Source: Chryseobacterium gotjawalense
Lineage (GTDB): Bacteria > Bacteroidota > Bacteroidia > Flavobacteriales > Weeksellaceae
Direction of reading: 5' to 3'
Length of the DNA: 64,000 bases
Assembly (NCBI RefSeq): GCF_030012525.1
Contig: NZ_CP124855.1
Location: 1 to 64,000 of the forward strand
Positions within the stretch are counted from its first letter, which is position 1. The number at the start of each line of letters is the position of its first letter. The position numbers and the translations under genes are program-made. Below are positions 45,021 through 52,836 of the stretch, piece by piece. The notes under the pieces were generated by a model. The model searched no databases and was not told the DNA's origin. It saw only the letters and a program-made list of their open reading frames with translations.

Positions 45021-45518
45021 ATGAATTACGAAATACGACCAATGCGTCCCGAAGATGGCGATAAAGTTTTAGAGATTTTTCAACAGGGAATTAACGGTGG
45101 AAATGCTACATTCGATAAAGTGGCACCTGCCTGGGAAGCCTGGGATACCAAACATTTTAATGTCTGCCGTTTCGTCTTAGAAAATGAAACTGATGAAGTG
45201 GTGGGTTGGTGCGCCTTACAACCCATCAGCAATCGCGATTGTTTTAAAGGTGTTGCCGAAGTCAGCATTTATTTAGACGCTTCAGTTCAGGGAAAAGGAC
45301 TGGGAACAGTGATGATGAAAAAACTGATTCTCGATAGTGAAGAAAATGGTTTCTGGACTTTGCAGGCCGCAATATTTCCCGAGAATACAGTGAGCGTGAA
45401 AATCCATGAAAAGCATGGTTTCAAGATGATCGGAACAAGAGAAAGAATTGGCGAAATGAACGGGAATTGGCGAAATATTGTGTTGCTCGAAAGAAGAAGC
45501 AGGGTGGTAGGAATTTAG
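45021..45518 (+). CDS. GNAT acetyltransferase, phosphinothricin-acetyltransferase-like
   Basis: The 165-residue protein matches the PAT/Bar branch of GNAT enzymes: IRPMRPEDGDKVLEIFQQGI at the start, GWCALQPISNRDCFKGVAEVS, the acetyl-CoA loop VQGKGLGTVMMKKLI (about 92), and NTVSVKIHEKHGFKMIGTRERIG near the end. Relatives acetylate amino-acid-like compounds such as methionine sulfoximine; the native substrate here cannot be told. It is a single gene. Confidence 0.88.
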   Translation: MNYEIRPMRPEDGDKVLEIFQQGINGGNATFDKVAPAWEAWDTKHFNVCRFVLENETDEVVGWCALQPISNRDCFKGVAEVSIYLDASVQGKGLGTVMMKKLILDSEENGFWTLQAAIFPENTVSVKIHEKHGFKMIGTRERIGEMNGNWRNIVLLERRSRVVGI

Positions 45519-45629
45519 ATGATAAATTTTGATTTTATATTATTTCTATTGAATAAAAAGTAGAAATTTGCAGCCGGAATGATTGATCCGATGAAAACCT
45601 TTTTTAAACTTTATTCTTAACACTATTCA

Positions 45630-47195
45630 ATGCCAAAAGAATTTCAATTTCAAGTATCACCCCAAGTTGCTGCCAGCGAAGATTTATTAGCACAACAGGT
45701 CGGAAAATTCTGTAATATAAGTCCGAAAGAAATTCAGAAAGTAGTGGTTTTAAAACGCTCTTTTGATGCCCGGCAAAAGGCGGTAAAAGTAAATGTTAAG
45801 GGAAATGTTTTTTTACTTGGTGAAGAATATATTCCTTCTAAAATAGAATTACCTCATTATCCGAATGTTGCCAATCAACAGGAAGTGATTGTCGTAGGAG
45901 CTGGTCCGGCGGGATTATTTGCTGCTTTACAATTGATTGAGTTGGGACTGAAACCCATCATTTTAGAGCGTGGAAAAGAGGTGCGGGGCCGTCGCCGGGA
46001 TTTGAAAGCCATTAATGTTGACGGGATTGTAAATGAAGATTCTAATTATTGCTTTGGCGAAGGTGGTGCCGGAACTTACTCGGACGGAAAATTATATACC
46101 CGTTCAAAAAAGCGCGGTGATATCGATCGGATTTTAGAACTTTTTGTCGGTTTTGGAGCCACTCCAGATATTATGGTCGATGCCCATCCCCATATTGGAA
46201 CCAACAAATTGCCCCAAATTATTCAGGATATCCGTGAAAAAATTATCGCTTGTGGCGGAGAAGTTTTATTTGAAACCCGTGTCACTGATTTTGTAGTGAA
46301 AAATAACGAAATGCAGGGTGTTGTTCTTCAAAATGGAAACATCATTTCGGCCAATAAAGTTATTTTGGCAACGGGACATTCCGCACGGGATATTTTTGAA
46401 CTGCTACATAAAAAGAATATTCTGATTGAAGCCAAACCTTTTGCTTTGGGCGTGCGCGCTGAACATCCACAGGAACTGATTGATAAAATACAATATTCCT
46501 GCGATTATCGTGGTGAGTTTTTGCCACCTGCACCGTATTCTGTGGTGAAACAGGTCAATGGCCGCGGGATGTATTCGTTTTGTATGTGTCCAGGTGGTAT
46601 AATAGCGCCTTGTGCGACGAGTCCTGGTGAAGTGGTGACGAATGGTTGGTCGCCTTCGAAAAGAGATCAGTCCACCGCAAATTCAGGAATTGTGGTCGAA
46701 CTGAAATTAGAAGATTTCAAACCTTTTCAAAAATTCGGACCTTTAGCGGGAATGGAATTTCAGAAAGCAATTGAGCAGAAAGCTTGGCATTTAGCCGGCG
46801 AAACTCAAAAAGTTCCTGCCCAAAGAATGGTTGATTTTACCCAAAATAAAATTTCACAAAATATTCCAAAAACATCTTATGTTCCAGGAACTGCTTCAAT
46901 TGAAATGGGTGAAGTTTTCCCAGGATTTTTAAGTCAGATTATGAGACAGGGTTTTGTCGAATTTGGAAAATCGATGAAAGGGTATATGACGAATGAAGCT
47001 GTTTTGCATGCACCGGAAAGCAGAACTTCTTCACCGGTTCGGATTCCCCGTGATCACTATTCTTTGCAACATGTTCAGATCAAAGGTTTGTATCCGTGTG
47101 GAGAAGGCGCAGGATATGCAGGTGGAATAATTTCTGCTGCAATTGATGGGGAAAAATGTGCTTTGAAAGTGGCGGAAAGTTTAAATTTAAAATAG
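45630..47195 (+). CDS. FAD-dependent oxidoreductase (COG2509 family)
   Basis: The 521-residue flavoprotein has an N-terminal domain of about 85 residues (PQVAASEDLLAQQVGKFCN) preceding the dinucleotide fold VIVVGAGPAGLFAALQLIEL (about 89-108), then GEGGAGTYSDGKLYTRSKK and the C-terminal YPCGEGAGYAGGIISAAIDG that closes around FAD. This matches the COG2509 family of uncharacterised FAD-dependent dehydrogenases. The natural substrate is unknown. It is a single gene. Confidence 0.88.
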   Translation: MPKEFQFQVSPQVAASEDLLAQQVGKFCNISPKEIQKVVVLKRSFDARQKAVKVNVKGNVFLLGEEYIPSKIELPHYPNVANQQEVIVVGAGPAGLFAALQLIELGLKPIILERGKEVRGRRRDLKAINVDGIVNEDSNYCFGEGGAGTYSDGKLYTRSKKRGDIDRILELFVGFGATPDIMVDAHPHIGTNKLPQIIQDIREKIIACGGEVLFETRVTDFVVKNNEMQGVVLQNGNIISANKVILATGHSARDIFELLHKKNILIEAKPFALGVRAEHPQELIDKIQYSCDYRGEFLPPAPYSVVKQVNGRGMYSFCMCPGGIIAPCATSPGEVVTNGWSPSKRDQSTANSGIVVELKLEDFKPFQKFGPLAGMEFQKAIEQKAWHLAGETQKVPAQRMVDFTQNKISQNIPKTSYVPGTASIEMGEVFPGFLSQIMRQGFVEFGKSMKGYMTNEAVLHAPESRTSSPVRIPRDHYSLQHVQIKGLYPCGEGAGYAGGIISAAIDGEKCALKVAESLNLK

Positions 47196-47407
47196 ATATT
47201 GTTCAATAATTTCGAAAGTTTATTGACAATTTTAAAGTCATAAAACAATTGTTTATCCTTAAAAACATTTCGAATTAAGAGAATGAAATTGACTTCATTT
47301 TCTTAAGCATTTTAGAAGTTTCCATTTTAAAAAATAAAAAACCGAAGTTATTTATTAGTTGGCATCATCATTGAAAGGTTTAAAGTTAAATCTTTAAAAT
47401 TTCAATA

Positions 47408-47938
47408 ATGAAAAATCTATTCAAAATAATATTAGGAGCAGGTTTGGCAATCACGCTTACTTCTTGCGGTACGACCCAGAATCCTTACGGAAATAATTAT
47501 CCCAACAATTATCCCAATAATGGATCAAATAACGGCACGGTTTACAGAGCCGGAGACGGGCAGGTTTACAGAGCCGGTGATGGACAGGTTTACCGCCGTG
47601 GTGAAGTCTATCGTGACCGAAACGGAAATGTTTACCAAAACGGAACGGTAATCCGAACGGGAGAGGTCTACGGACAACCAGGTATTTTAGGAAGAGACGG
47701 AAATCAAACCGTGTATTATCCTAATCAAAACAGAAGAAATCTTCCACCCGGACAGGCCAAAAAAATCTACGGAGGCAAAGCAACTGATTACGCGAAAGGG
47801 CAACAGAATAAAAGAAATAATCAGTGGAAAAAATCCGACAATGGTGACTACAGAGATCGGAATTATAAGGATTATAAAAAAGGCAAAGACCACGATAAAA
47901 AGTACAACAAAAATTACAAAGACCGTAAAAACGATTAA
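47408..47938 (+). CDS. Repeat-containing basic lipoprotein
   Basis: I do not recognise a family. The 176-residue protein has a lipobox ending LTSC (Cys22), an Asn/Pro-rich spacer (YGNNYPNNYPNNGSNNG), then tandem short strands of the type VYRAGDGQVYRAGDGQVYR-RGEVYRDRNGNVYQNG. A segment LPPGQAKKIYGGKATDYAKG is followed by a lysine/aspartate-rich tail (KDHDKKYNKNYKDRKND). It is probably exposed in the periplasm or at the surface. A bidirectional terminator follows. Confidence 0.75.
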   Translation: MKNLFKIILGAGLAITLTSCGTTQNPYGNNYPNNYPNNGSNNGTVYRAGDGQVYRAGDGQVYRRGEVYRDRNGNVYQNGTVIRTGEVYGQPGILGRDGNQTVYYPNQNRRNLPPGQAKKIYGGKATDYAKGQQNKRNNQWKKSDNGDYRDRNYKDYKKGKDHDKKYNKNYKDRKND

Positions 47939-47941
47939 AAT

Positions 47942-47975
47942 AAAAAGGTGGGAAAATTATTTTCCCACCTTTTTT
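47942..47975. terminator. Bidirectional terminator
   Basis: AAAAAGGTGGGAAAA and TTTTCCCACCTTTTT pair almost perfectly around TTA, with A and T runs on the two sides, between the convergent lipoprotein and DUF6952 genes. Confidence 0.85.
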
Positions 47976-47995
47976 CTTTCATTTTTACTTTAAAA

Positions 47996-48244
47996 CTACT
48001 TGTCGATCGAACCTAAAACCTTTTGAGCAAAAGAGTTCAGCGCATCTCTTTCTGCCATTCCAGTCGCAACATCTGCATGAACTTCGAGCGCGCCACAGAT
48101 ATTGGTAATCAATTCTCCGGCAACGTTCAGATCTTCTTCTGTTGTTCCTCTGAATTCTGTAAAAGCTTCAATAACTTCTAAAGTTTTTTCTAAATTTTCT
48201 ACAGACTGAGTTTGATAAAACTGTCTGATTACAGGTAATTTCAT
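47996..48244 (-). CDS. DUF6952-type small protein of the peroxiredoxin operon
   Basis: The 82-residue protein, MKLPVIRQFYQTQSVENLEK onward, is helical and has a single Cys in ITNICGALEVHADV. I recognise it as the short flavobacterial protein that usually follows thioredoxin and peroxiredoxin genes (DUF6952). Its start overlaps the thioredoxin stop by one base (TAATG), so expression is coupled. A redox-related role is inferred from context only. Confidence 0.75.
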   Translation of the reverse strand: MKLPVIRQFYQTQSVENLEKTLEVIEAFTEFRGTTEEDLNVAGELITNICGALEVHADVATGMAERDALNSFAQKVLGSIDK

Positions 48245-48552
48245 TAATTAAGTTCTTTAAAAAGATTAATAAGACTCTCTGCCTGATTCGATTGAACCTG
48301 ATTCACCAGTTCTCCTTTACTGAAAATAGCGAACGTTGGTAAATTATCTACTTTTGCTAATTTTCTGCTTTCCGGTAATTTTTCAGCATCGACGTATAGA
48401 AAAGGAATGTCTTCATTTTCTGCCGCCAATTTTTTGAATTTAGGTTTCATAATCCGGCAGTTTCCGCACCATGTTGCACCGTATTGCACCACAACTTTAT
48501 CGTTGTCTGCTACGATCTGCTGCAAAGTATCATCTGCTAATTCGGTATACAT
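48244..48552 (-). CDS. Thioredoxin-family protein (WCGNC)
   Basis: A 102-residue thioredoxin-fold protein with active site WCGNC at 28-32 instead of WCGPC, the cis-proline segment VDNLPTFAIF (about 75), and no signal peptide. ATG 48552 was chosen; a longer frame to 48651 overlaps the peroxiredoxin gene and adds non-homologous residues. It lies 11 nt after the peroxiredoxin and overlaps the next gene by 1 nt, so it is probably the electron donor of the peroxiredoxin. Confidence 0.9.
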   Translation of the reverse strand: MYTELADDTLQQIVADNDKVVVQYGATWCGNCRIMKPKFKKLAAENEDIPFLYVDAEKLPESRKLAKVDNLPTFAIFSKGELVNQVQSNQAESLINLFKELN

Positions 48553-48563
48553 AATTTCTTTTT

Positions 48564-49202
48564 TTAGTTTTTGTGAGACGCTAAATATTCTGCGGTAGAA
48601 GTTCTGTTTGCTTTCATCGCATCTTTTCCTTCTTCCCAGTTTGCAGGACAAACTTCACCGTGTTTTTGAACGTGAGTGTAAGCGTCGATTAATCTTAAAA
48701 ATTCTTTCACATTTCTTCCTAATGGCATATCATTTACTGCTTCGTGGAAGATTTTTCCTGTTTCGTCTACCAAATAAGTAGCTCTGTAAGTCACGTTTGA
48801 TCCGGTGAAAGATTCGTTTCCTTCTTCATCATAATCGAAATCCTGATCTACAATTCCCAAAATGTTTGCTAACTGTCTGTGCGTATCTGCCAAGATCGGG
48901 TAAGTAACTCCTTCGATTCCACCGTTGTCTTTTGGGGTGTTTAACCATGCGAAATGTACCTCGTTGGTATCACAGGAAGCACCGATTACTTGGGTATTTC
49001 TTTTTTCAAATTCACCTAAAGCCTCCTGAAAAGCGTGAAGTTCAGTCGGGCAAACAAAAGTGAAATCTTTTGGATACCAGAATAAAAGAACTTTTTTTTC
49101 GTTCTTGGTTGCTTCTTCAAAGATGTTGATTTTTAAATCATCACCCATTTCAGACATTGCATCGATGGAGATGTTTGGGAATTTTTTTCCTACTAATGAC
49201 AT
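48564..49202 (-). CDS. 2-Cys peroxiredoxin (AhpC/TSA family)
   Basis: This enzyme reduces hydrogen peroxide and alkyl hydroperoxides. The 212-residue protein has the peroxidatic Cys51 in FTFVCPTE and the resolving Cys in GEVCPANW near 182, as in typical 2-Cys peroxiredoxins. The GASCDTNEVHFAWLN segment follows. It is first in a three-gene operon with a thioredoxin-like protein and a small conserved protein, with a clear -7 box 28 nt upstream. There is no AhpF nearby, so the thioredoxin is the probable reductant. Confidence 0.95.
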   Translation of the reverse strand: MSLVGKKFPNISIDAMSEMGDDLKINIFEEATKNEKKVLLFWYPKDFTFVCPTELHAFQEALGEFEKRNTQVIGASCDTNEVHFAWLNTPKDNGGIEGVTYPILADTHRQLANILGIVDQDFDYDEEGNESFTGSNVTYRATYLVDETGKIFHEAVNDMPLGRNVKEFLRLIDAYTHVQKHGEVCPANWEEGKDAMKANRTSTAEYLASHKN

Positions 49203-49229
49203 AATATTGTTGTTTTAAAATTTCTAATG

Positions 49230-49237
49230 CAAAAGTA
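49230..49237 (-). promoter_or_regulatory. -7 box of the peroxiredoxin operon
   Basis: The minus strand reads TACTTTTG, an exact TAnnTTTG match, 27 nt before the start codon, identical to the rpsO -7 box. Confidence 0.5.
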
Positions 49238-49347
49238 CAAATTTTCTATCAATCAAAAAATCATTTTCGATTTATAAAATCTATAACCTTGAAAGTTTTT
49301 TCTCATTTAAAATTAAAGTTATAAATTCACACAACAAAATTTTTAAA

Positions 49348-49845
49348 ATGAAAAAAGTACTGATAATTATCATCGTGGCTTTTATATTGATACAGTTTTT
49401 CCCGATTGATAAAAATAATCCCGTTGCCACACCGCAGATGGATTTCTTAAAAATTAAGAATACCCCGGAAAAGACGGCGAATTTAATCCGAAATGCCTGT
49501 TACGACTGTCACAGCAATGAAACAAAATATCCTTGGTATGCAAGTACACAGCCATTTGGTTGGTTTTTGGAAAGCCACATTAAGGACGGTAGAAAAGACC
49601 TGAACTTCTCTACTTTTGCAACTTACGAAACGAAACGGCAGATCAAGAAATTGAAAGAAGCTGTTGAAATGATGGAGAAAAATGAAATGCCGCTGGATTC
49701 TTATGTAATCCTTCATCCCGAAGCCAAATTAAATGCGGCGGATAAGAAGCAAGTGATTGATTATTTCAAATTTATGGAGAACGACACGCGTATTTTAAAT
49801 GATTTACCGACTTCGGTTGAAAAATCTGATTTTAAGATTAAATAA
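49348..49845 (+). CDS. Heme-binding domain protein (Haem_bd, CxxCH)
   Basis: The 165-residue protein has an N-terminal signal anchor (VLIIIIVAFILIQFFPI) and a single c-type heme site CYDCH at 51-55 with SNETKYPWY following, characteristic of the Haem_bd family. It would face the periplasm. Such proteins are thought to carry electrons or sense redox state. Its stop codon overlaps the start of the DCC protein gene by one base, so the two are translated together. Confidence 0.88.
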   Translation: MKKVLIIIIVAFILIQFFPIDKNNPVATPQMDFLKIKNTPEKTANLIRNACYDCHSNETKYPWYASTQPFGWFLESHIKDGRKDLNFSTFATYETKRQIKKLKEAVEMMEKNEMPLDSYVILHPEAKLNAADKKQVIDYFKFMENDTRILNDLPTSVEKSDFKIK

Positions 49846-50255
49846 TGACAAACCCTGATCCTTCCAAATATTACGTTTTCTATGATGGGGAATGCGGCTT
49901 CTGTAATTTCTGGGTGCACTGGATCTTAAAAAAAGATTCGAAGAATAACTTTCTGTTTGCTGCTTTGCAATCGGATTTTGGCCAGCAGTTTTTAAGGGAA
50001 AGAAATTTGGAAGTAAAAAACCTCAGCACTCTTTACCTTTGGAAACCTGAAAAATATTATTTGCAGAAATCACAGGCTGTTTTCAAGATTTGTGAACTCA
50101 TCGGAGGATCGTATCAATTATTATCGTATTTGCGCTTTTTGCCTACTGCGCTAACTGATTTTTTTTACGACAGCGTAGCAGCAAACAGGAAAAAACTCAA
50201 TTCTGGAGCCTGCGAAATACCTACTGCAGAAGAGCGGAAAAAATTTATTGAATAG
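49845..50255 (+). CDS. DCC-family thiol-disulfide protein (DUF393)
   Basis: A 136-residue thioredoxin-fold protein of the DCC family, named for the motif seen here as DGECGFC (Asp14, Cys17, Cys20). The rest includes LFAALQSDFGQQFL, the SQAVFKICELIGG segment and an ending with RFLPTALTDFFYDSVAANR. Members are predicted thiol-disulfide oxidoreductases without proven substrates. The one-base overlap with the heme-binding gene suggests joint action. Confidence 0.88.
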   Translation: MTNPDPSKYYVFYDGECGFCNFWVHWILKKDSKNNFLFAALQSDFGQQFLRERNLEVKNLSTLYLWKPEKYYLQKSQAVFKICELIGGSYQLLSYLRFLPTALTDFFYDSVAANRKKLNSGACEIPTAEERKKFIE

Positions 50256-50499
50256 GTTTTGGATAATAGAGCGCTTCGCTGAAAGATAAAGGATGATAGA
50301 CGGGAGTTTCCTTTTGCACGATAAAGCTCTTCTCTGAAAGACAAAAGACGAAAGGATGATGCTTTTTTGAAATATCAGTGTCAGTTTATCAATTAAGATT
50401 TCCCGATGGCTTTAGCCGAAACTTATTTTTGGTAATTATAAAATTGCTTTATTCCTTTTTTAAAAAATTCCTAAATGTCGATTTTAGTTCGGGAATTGA

Positions 50500-50690
50500 A
50501 CTCATGAGCGGGTCTGCGTGAGGGCGTAGGTGGAAATCCTTTTTTTTTCTAAGTCTTCTTTTTGAACAAATTCTTTCTAAAAAAAAGATTGGAGCCGAAG
50601 ACTGACCCGAATGGAGGGGAAAGCGCTGTTAGGGCTGCAAGCCCTAACAGCGCTCAGCGATGGCAATGAAGGGGCACGCCCAAAAAATTA
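50500..50690 (-). ncRNA. Putative pseudoknotted flavobacterial RNA element
   Basis: Read on the minus strand, GGGCGT (50681-50676) can pair with ACGCCC (50527-50522), and CGGGTC (50609-50604) with GACCCG (50514-50509). The order 1-2-1'-2' makes a pseudoknot. Between them AATCTTTTTTTT pairs with AAAAAAAA-GGATT across a variable loop, and a perfect 15-bp hairpin (50622-50654) sits in another loop. From memory, the sequence around CAATCTTTTTT and GGATTTCCACC resembles a repeated flavobacterial RNA, possibly the Rfam Flavo-1 class. That assignment is uncertain. Confidence 0.45.
50622..50654. repeat. Perfect 15-bp palindrome inside the RNA element
   Basis: AGCGCTGTTAGGGCT and AGCCCTAACAGCGCT are perfect arms around GCA. 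No T-run follows on either strand. Confidence 0.9.
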
Positions 50691-50724
50691 CAGCAAACTA
50701 AAACCATTAACCTCAACAAATTCT

Positions 50725-50732
50725 TATATTTG
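50725..50732 (+). promoter_or_regulatory. -7 box of the DUF4290-murA operon
   Basis: TATATTTG matches TAnnTTTG exactly and ends 5 nt before the ATG, implying a leaderless or nearly leaderless transcript. Confidence 0.5.
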
Positions 50733-50737
50733 CACTT

Positions 50738-51379
50738 ATGGAATACAATACAAGCAAAACGCATCTCCAAATGCCGGAATACGGCCGAATTATACAGCAA
50801 CTTGTAGAACGTTGCAAGGAGGTTGAAAACAGAGACGAACGTAATGAAATGGCGGTGGCGATTGTAGATTTTATGGGTCAGAGAAATCCTCAGCTCCGTG
50901 ATGAAGAAAATTATAAACATAAATTGTGGGATCATCTTTTCATTTTAGCAAAATATGATTTAGACGTAGATTCACCGTATCATATCCTAACTCAGGAAGA
51001 AATGAAGGTGAAACCTAAAAGAATGGAATACCCAAAACTTCAGGGTGATTTTAAATTTTACGGGAAAAGTATTTTGCAGTTGATCGATAAAGCAATTGAG
51101 TTAGAAGCAGGTGACGAAAAAGACGCTTTGATTCAGGTGATTGCCAACAATATGAAAAAATCGTATAATGTTTATAACAAAGAACATGTACAGGATGAGG
51201 TGATTTTTCGTCATTTAAAAGACCTTTCGAAAAACCGTTTGGATTTAACCATTTTGGATTCATTAGAAAAAAGTAAAATTTATTACGCAACGAACCGAAC
51301 CAATAAATCATACCCTAGAAATAATCCAAAGAACCAAAATAACAGAAAAAATATTCAAAACAATAAAAACCGGAAATAA
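50738..51379 (+). CDS. DUF4290 domain protein
   Basis: The 213-residue protein starts MEYNTSKTHLQMPEYGRIIQ, the signature of DUF4290, a family confined to Bacteroidetes. It contains helical segments and ends in a low-complexity Asn/Lys-rich tail (NNPKNQNNRKNIQNNKNRK). Its function is unknown. The stop codon lies 2 nt before murA, the arrangement kept across the phylum, so a link to cell-wall synthesis is plausible but unproven. Confidence 0.93.
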   Translation: MEYNTSKTHLQMPEYGRIIQQLVERCKEVENRDERNEMAVAIVDFMGQRNPQLRDEENYKHKLWDHLFILAKYDLDVDSPYHILTQEEMKVKPKRMEYPKLQGDFKFYGKSILQLIDKAIELEAGDEKDALIQVIANNMKKSYNVYNKEHVQDEVIFRHLKDLSKNRLDLTILDSLEKSKIYYATNRTNKSYPRNNPKNQNNRKNIQNNKNRK

Positions 51380-51381
51380 GA

Positions 51382-52689
51382 ATGAGCGGAAGTTTTCAAA
51401 TTAGAGGAGGAAAAAAACTGCATGGCGAAATTACGCCGCAAGGTGCTAAAAATGAGGCGCTTCAAATTTTGTGTGCAGTATTGCTGACGGATGAAGAAGT
51501 GCGCATTAAAAATATTCCCGACATCCATGATGTGAACCGGTTGATTGAGATTTTGCAGGATTTCGGCGTGAAAATAACAAAAAACGGGCACGGTGATTAT
51601 TCTTTTCAGGCAGATGCGGTCAACTTCGATTATGTGAAATCGCAGGATTTCAAGCAAGACGGCGCAAAACTTCGTGGATCTGTAATGCTGCTCGGTCCGA
51701 TGCTGGCCAGATATGGTGAAGCTTATATGCCGACTCCGGGTGGTGATAAAATCGGGAGACGACGATTGGATACGCATTTCCAGGGATTGGTAGAATTAGG
51801 TGCGGATTTTCATTACGACGAAAAAGAATCTTTTTATACGTTAAAGGCGAAAGAACTTCATGGCAAATTTATTTTGTTGGAAGAAGCTTCAGTAACGGGA
51901 ACTGCCAATATTATAATGGCTGCCGTTTTAGCCAAAGGTAAAACCAGAGTTTATAATGCGGCTTGCGAACCTTACCTGCAGCAATTGTGTAAAATGCTCA
52001 ACAGAATGGGCGCTAATATTTCGGGTATCGGTTCCAATTTATTGACCATCGAAGGAGTGTCTCATCTGCACGGAACAGAACATACCATGTTGCCCGATAT
52101 GGTGGAGATCGGTTCCTGGATCGGACTTGCTGCAATGACGAAATCTGAGATTACCATTAAAAATGTAAACTGGAAAGAGCTTGGAGTTATTCCAAATACG
52201 TTTAAGAAATTAGGAATTGATTTAGAAAAGAGAGGTGATGATATTTTCATTCCGGCTCAGGAAAATTACAAGATTCAGAAATTCATTGACGGTTCTATTC
52301 TGACTGTTTCAGATGCGCCGTGGCCTGGATTTACGCCTGATTTACTTTCTATCATTTTGGTAGTCGCTACTCAGGCAAAAGGCACAGTGCTCATTCACCA
52401 GAAAATGTTTGAATCCCGTTTGTTCTTCGTGGATAAATTAATAGATATGGGAGCGCAGATTATTCTGTGTGATCCGCACAGAGCCACAGTTGTCGGTTTA
52501 AATCACGAATATCCGTTGAGGGGCACTACGATGGTTTCACCTGATATCAGAGCAGGGAATGCCTTGTTAATTGCGGCGCTTTCGGCTGAAGGCACTTCGG
52601 TTATTCATAATATTGAACAGATCGACCGTGGTTACGAAAATATTGACGGTAGATTGAAAGCGATTGGCGCTGATATCGAACGGATTTAA
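51382..52689 (+). CDS. murA: UDP-N-acetylglucosamine 1-carboxyvinyltransferase with Asp at the catalytic Cys position
   Basis: MurA transfers enolpyruvate from PEP to UDP-GlcNAc, the first committed step of peptidoglycan synthesis. The 435-residue protein has GGKKLHGEITPQGAKNEALQ at the N terminus (conserved Lys and Asn), LRGSVMLLGPMLAR, and the active-site loop PTPGGDKIGRRRLD. In E. coli this loop is LPGGCTIGARPVD with Cys115; here it is Asp122. Asp variants remain active and are known to resist fosfomycin. It is co-transcribed with DUF4290 and closed by a strong terminator. Confidence 0.97.
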   Translation: MSGSFQIRGGKKLHGEITPQGAKNEALQILCAVLLTDEEVRIKNIPDIHDVNRLIEILQDFGVKITKNGHGDYSFQADAVNFDYVKSQDFKQDGAKLRGSVMLLGPMLARYGEAYMPTPGGDKIGRRRLDTHFQGLVELGADFHYDEKESFYTLKAKELHGKFILLEEASVTGTANIIMAAVLAKGKTRVYNAACEPYLQQLCKMLNRMGANISGIGSNLLTIEGVSHLHGTEHTMLPDMVEIGSWIGLAAMTKSEITIKNVNWKELGVIPNTFKKLGIDLEKRGDDIFIPAQENYKIQKFIDGSILTVSDAPWPGFTPDLLSIILVVATQAKGTVLIHQKMFESRLFFVDKLIDMGAQIILCDPHRATVVGLNHEYPLRGTTMVSPDIRAGNALLIAALSAEGTSVIHNIEQIDRGYENIDGRLKAIGADIERI

Positions 52690-52752
52690 CATTTGTACAG
52701 CCACGAATTCACGGATTTTGATGATATAATCAGTCATCTGAATAGGAGTTTA

Positions 52753-52796
52753 AAATAAAGACAACCAGTTCAACAGAACTGGTTGTCTTTATTTTT
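52753..52796 (+). terminator. Terminator of murA
   Basis: Two perfect 19-nt arms beginning AAATAAAGACAACCAG and ending CTGGTTGTCTTTATTT enclose AACA, followed by T residues. It lies 63 nt after the murA stop. Confidence 0.9.
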
Positions 52797-52836
52797 AGTA
52801 ATACTCATTAACTAAAAGTGATTGGTTTGGAACCTT

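Larger units (their letters stand above)
50256..50737. other. Intergenic region with degenerate repeats and a structured RNA element
   Basis: The 482 nt between the DCC gene and DUF4290 hold a degenerate direct repeat (CTGAAAGATAAAGGATGAT about 50278 and CTGAAAGACAAAAGACGAAA about 50333), a minus-strand structured element at 50500-50690, and the DUF4290 promoter. No protein-coding gene is visible. Confidence 0.5.

Noticed and set aside
45021-45518. Acquired antibiotic or herbicide resistance gene
   Set aside because: PAT-like acetyltransferases are common chromosomal enzymes, and there are no mobile features around it; resistance is not supported by sequence alone.
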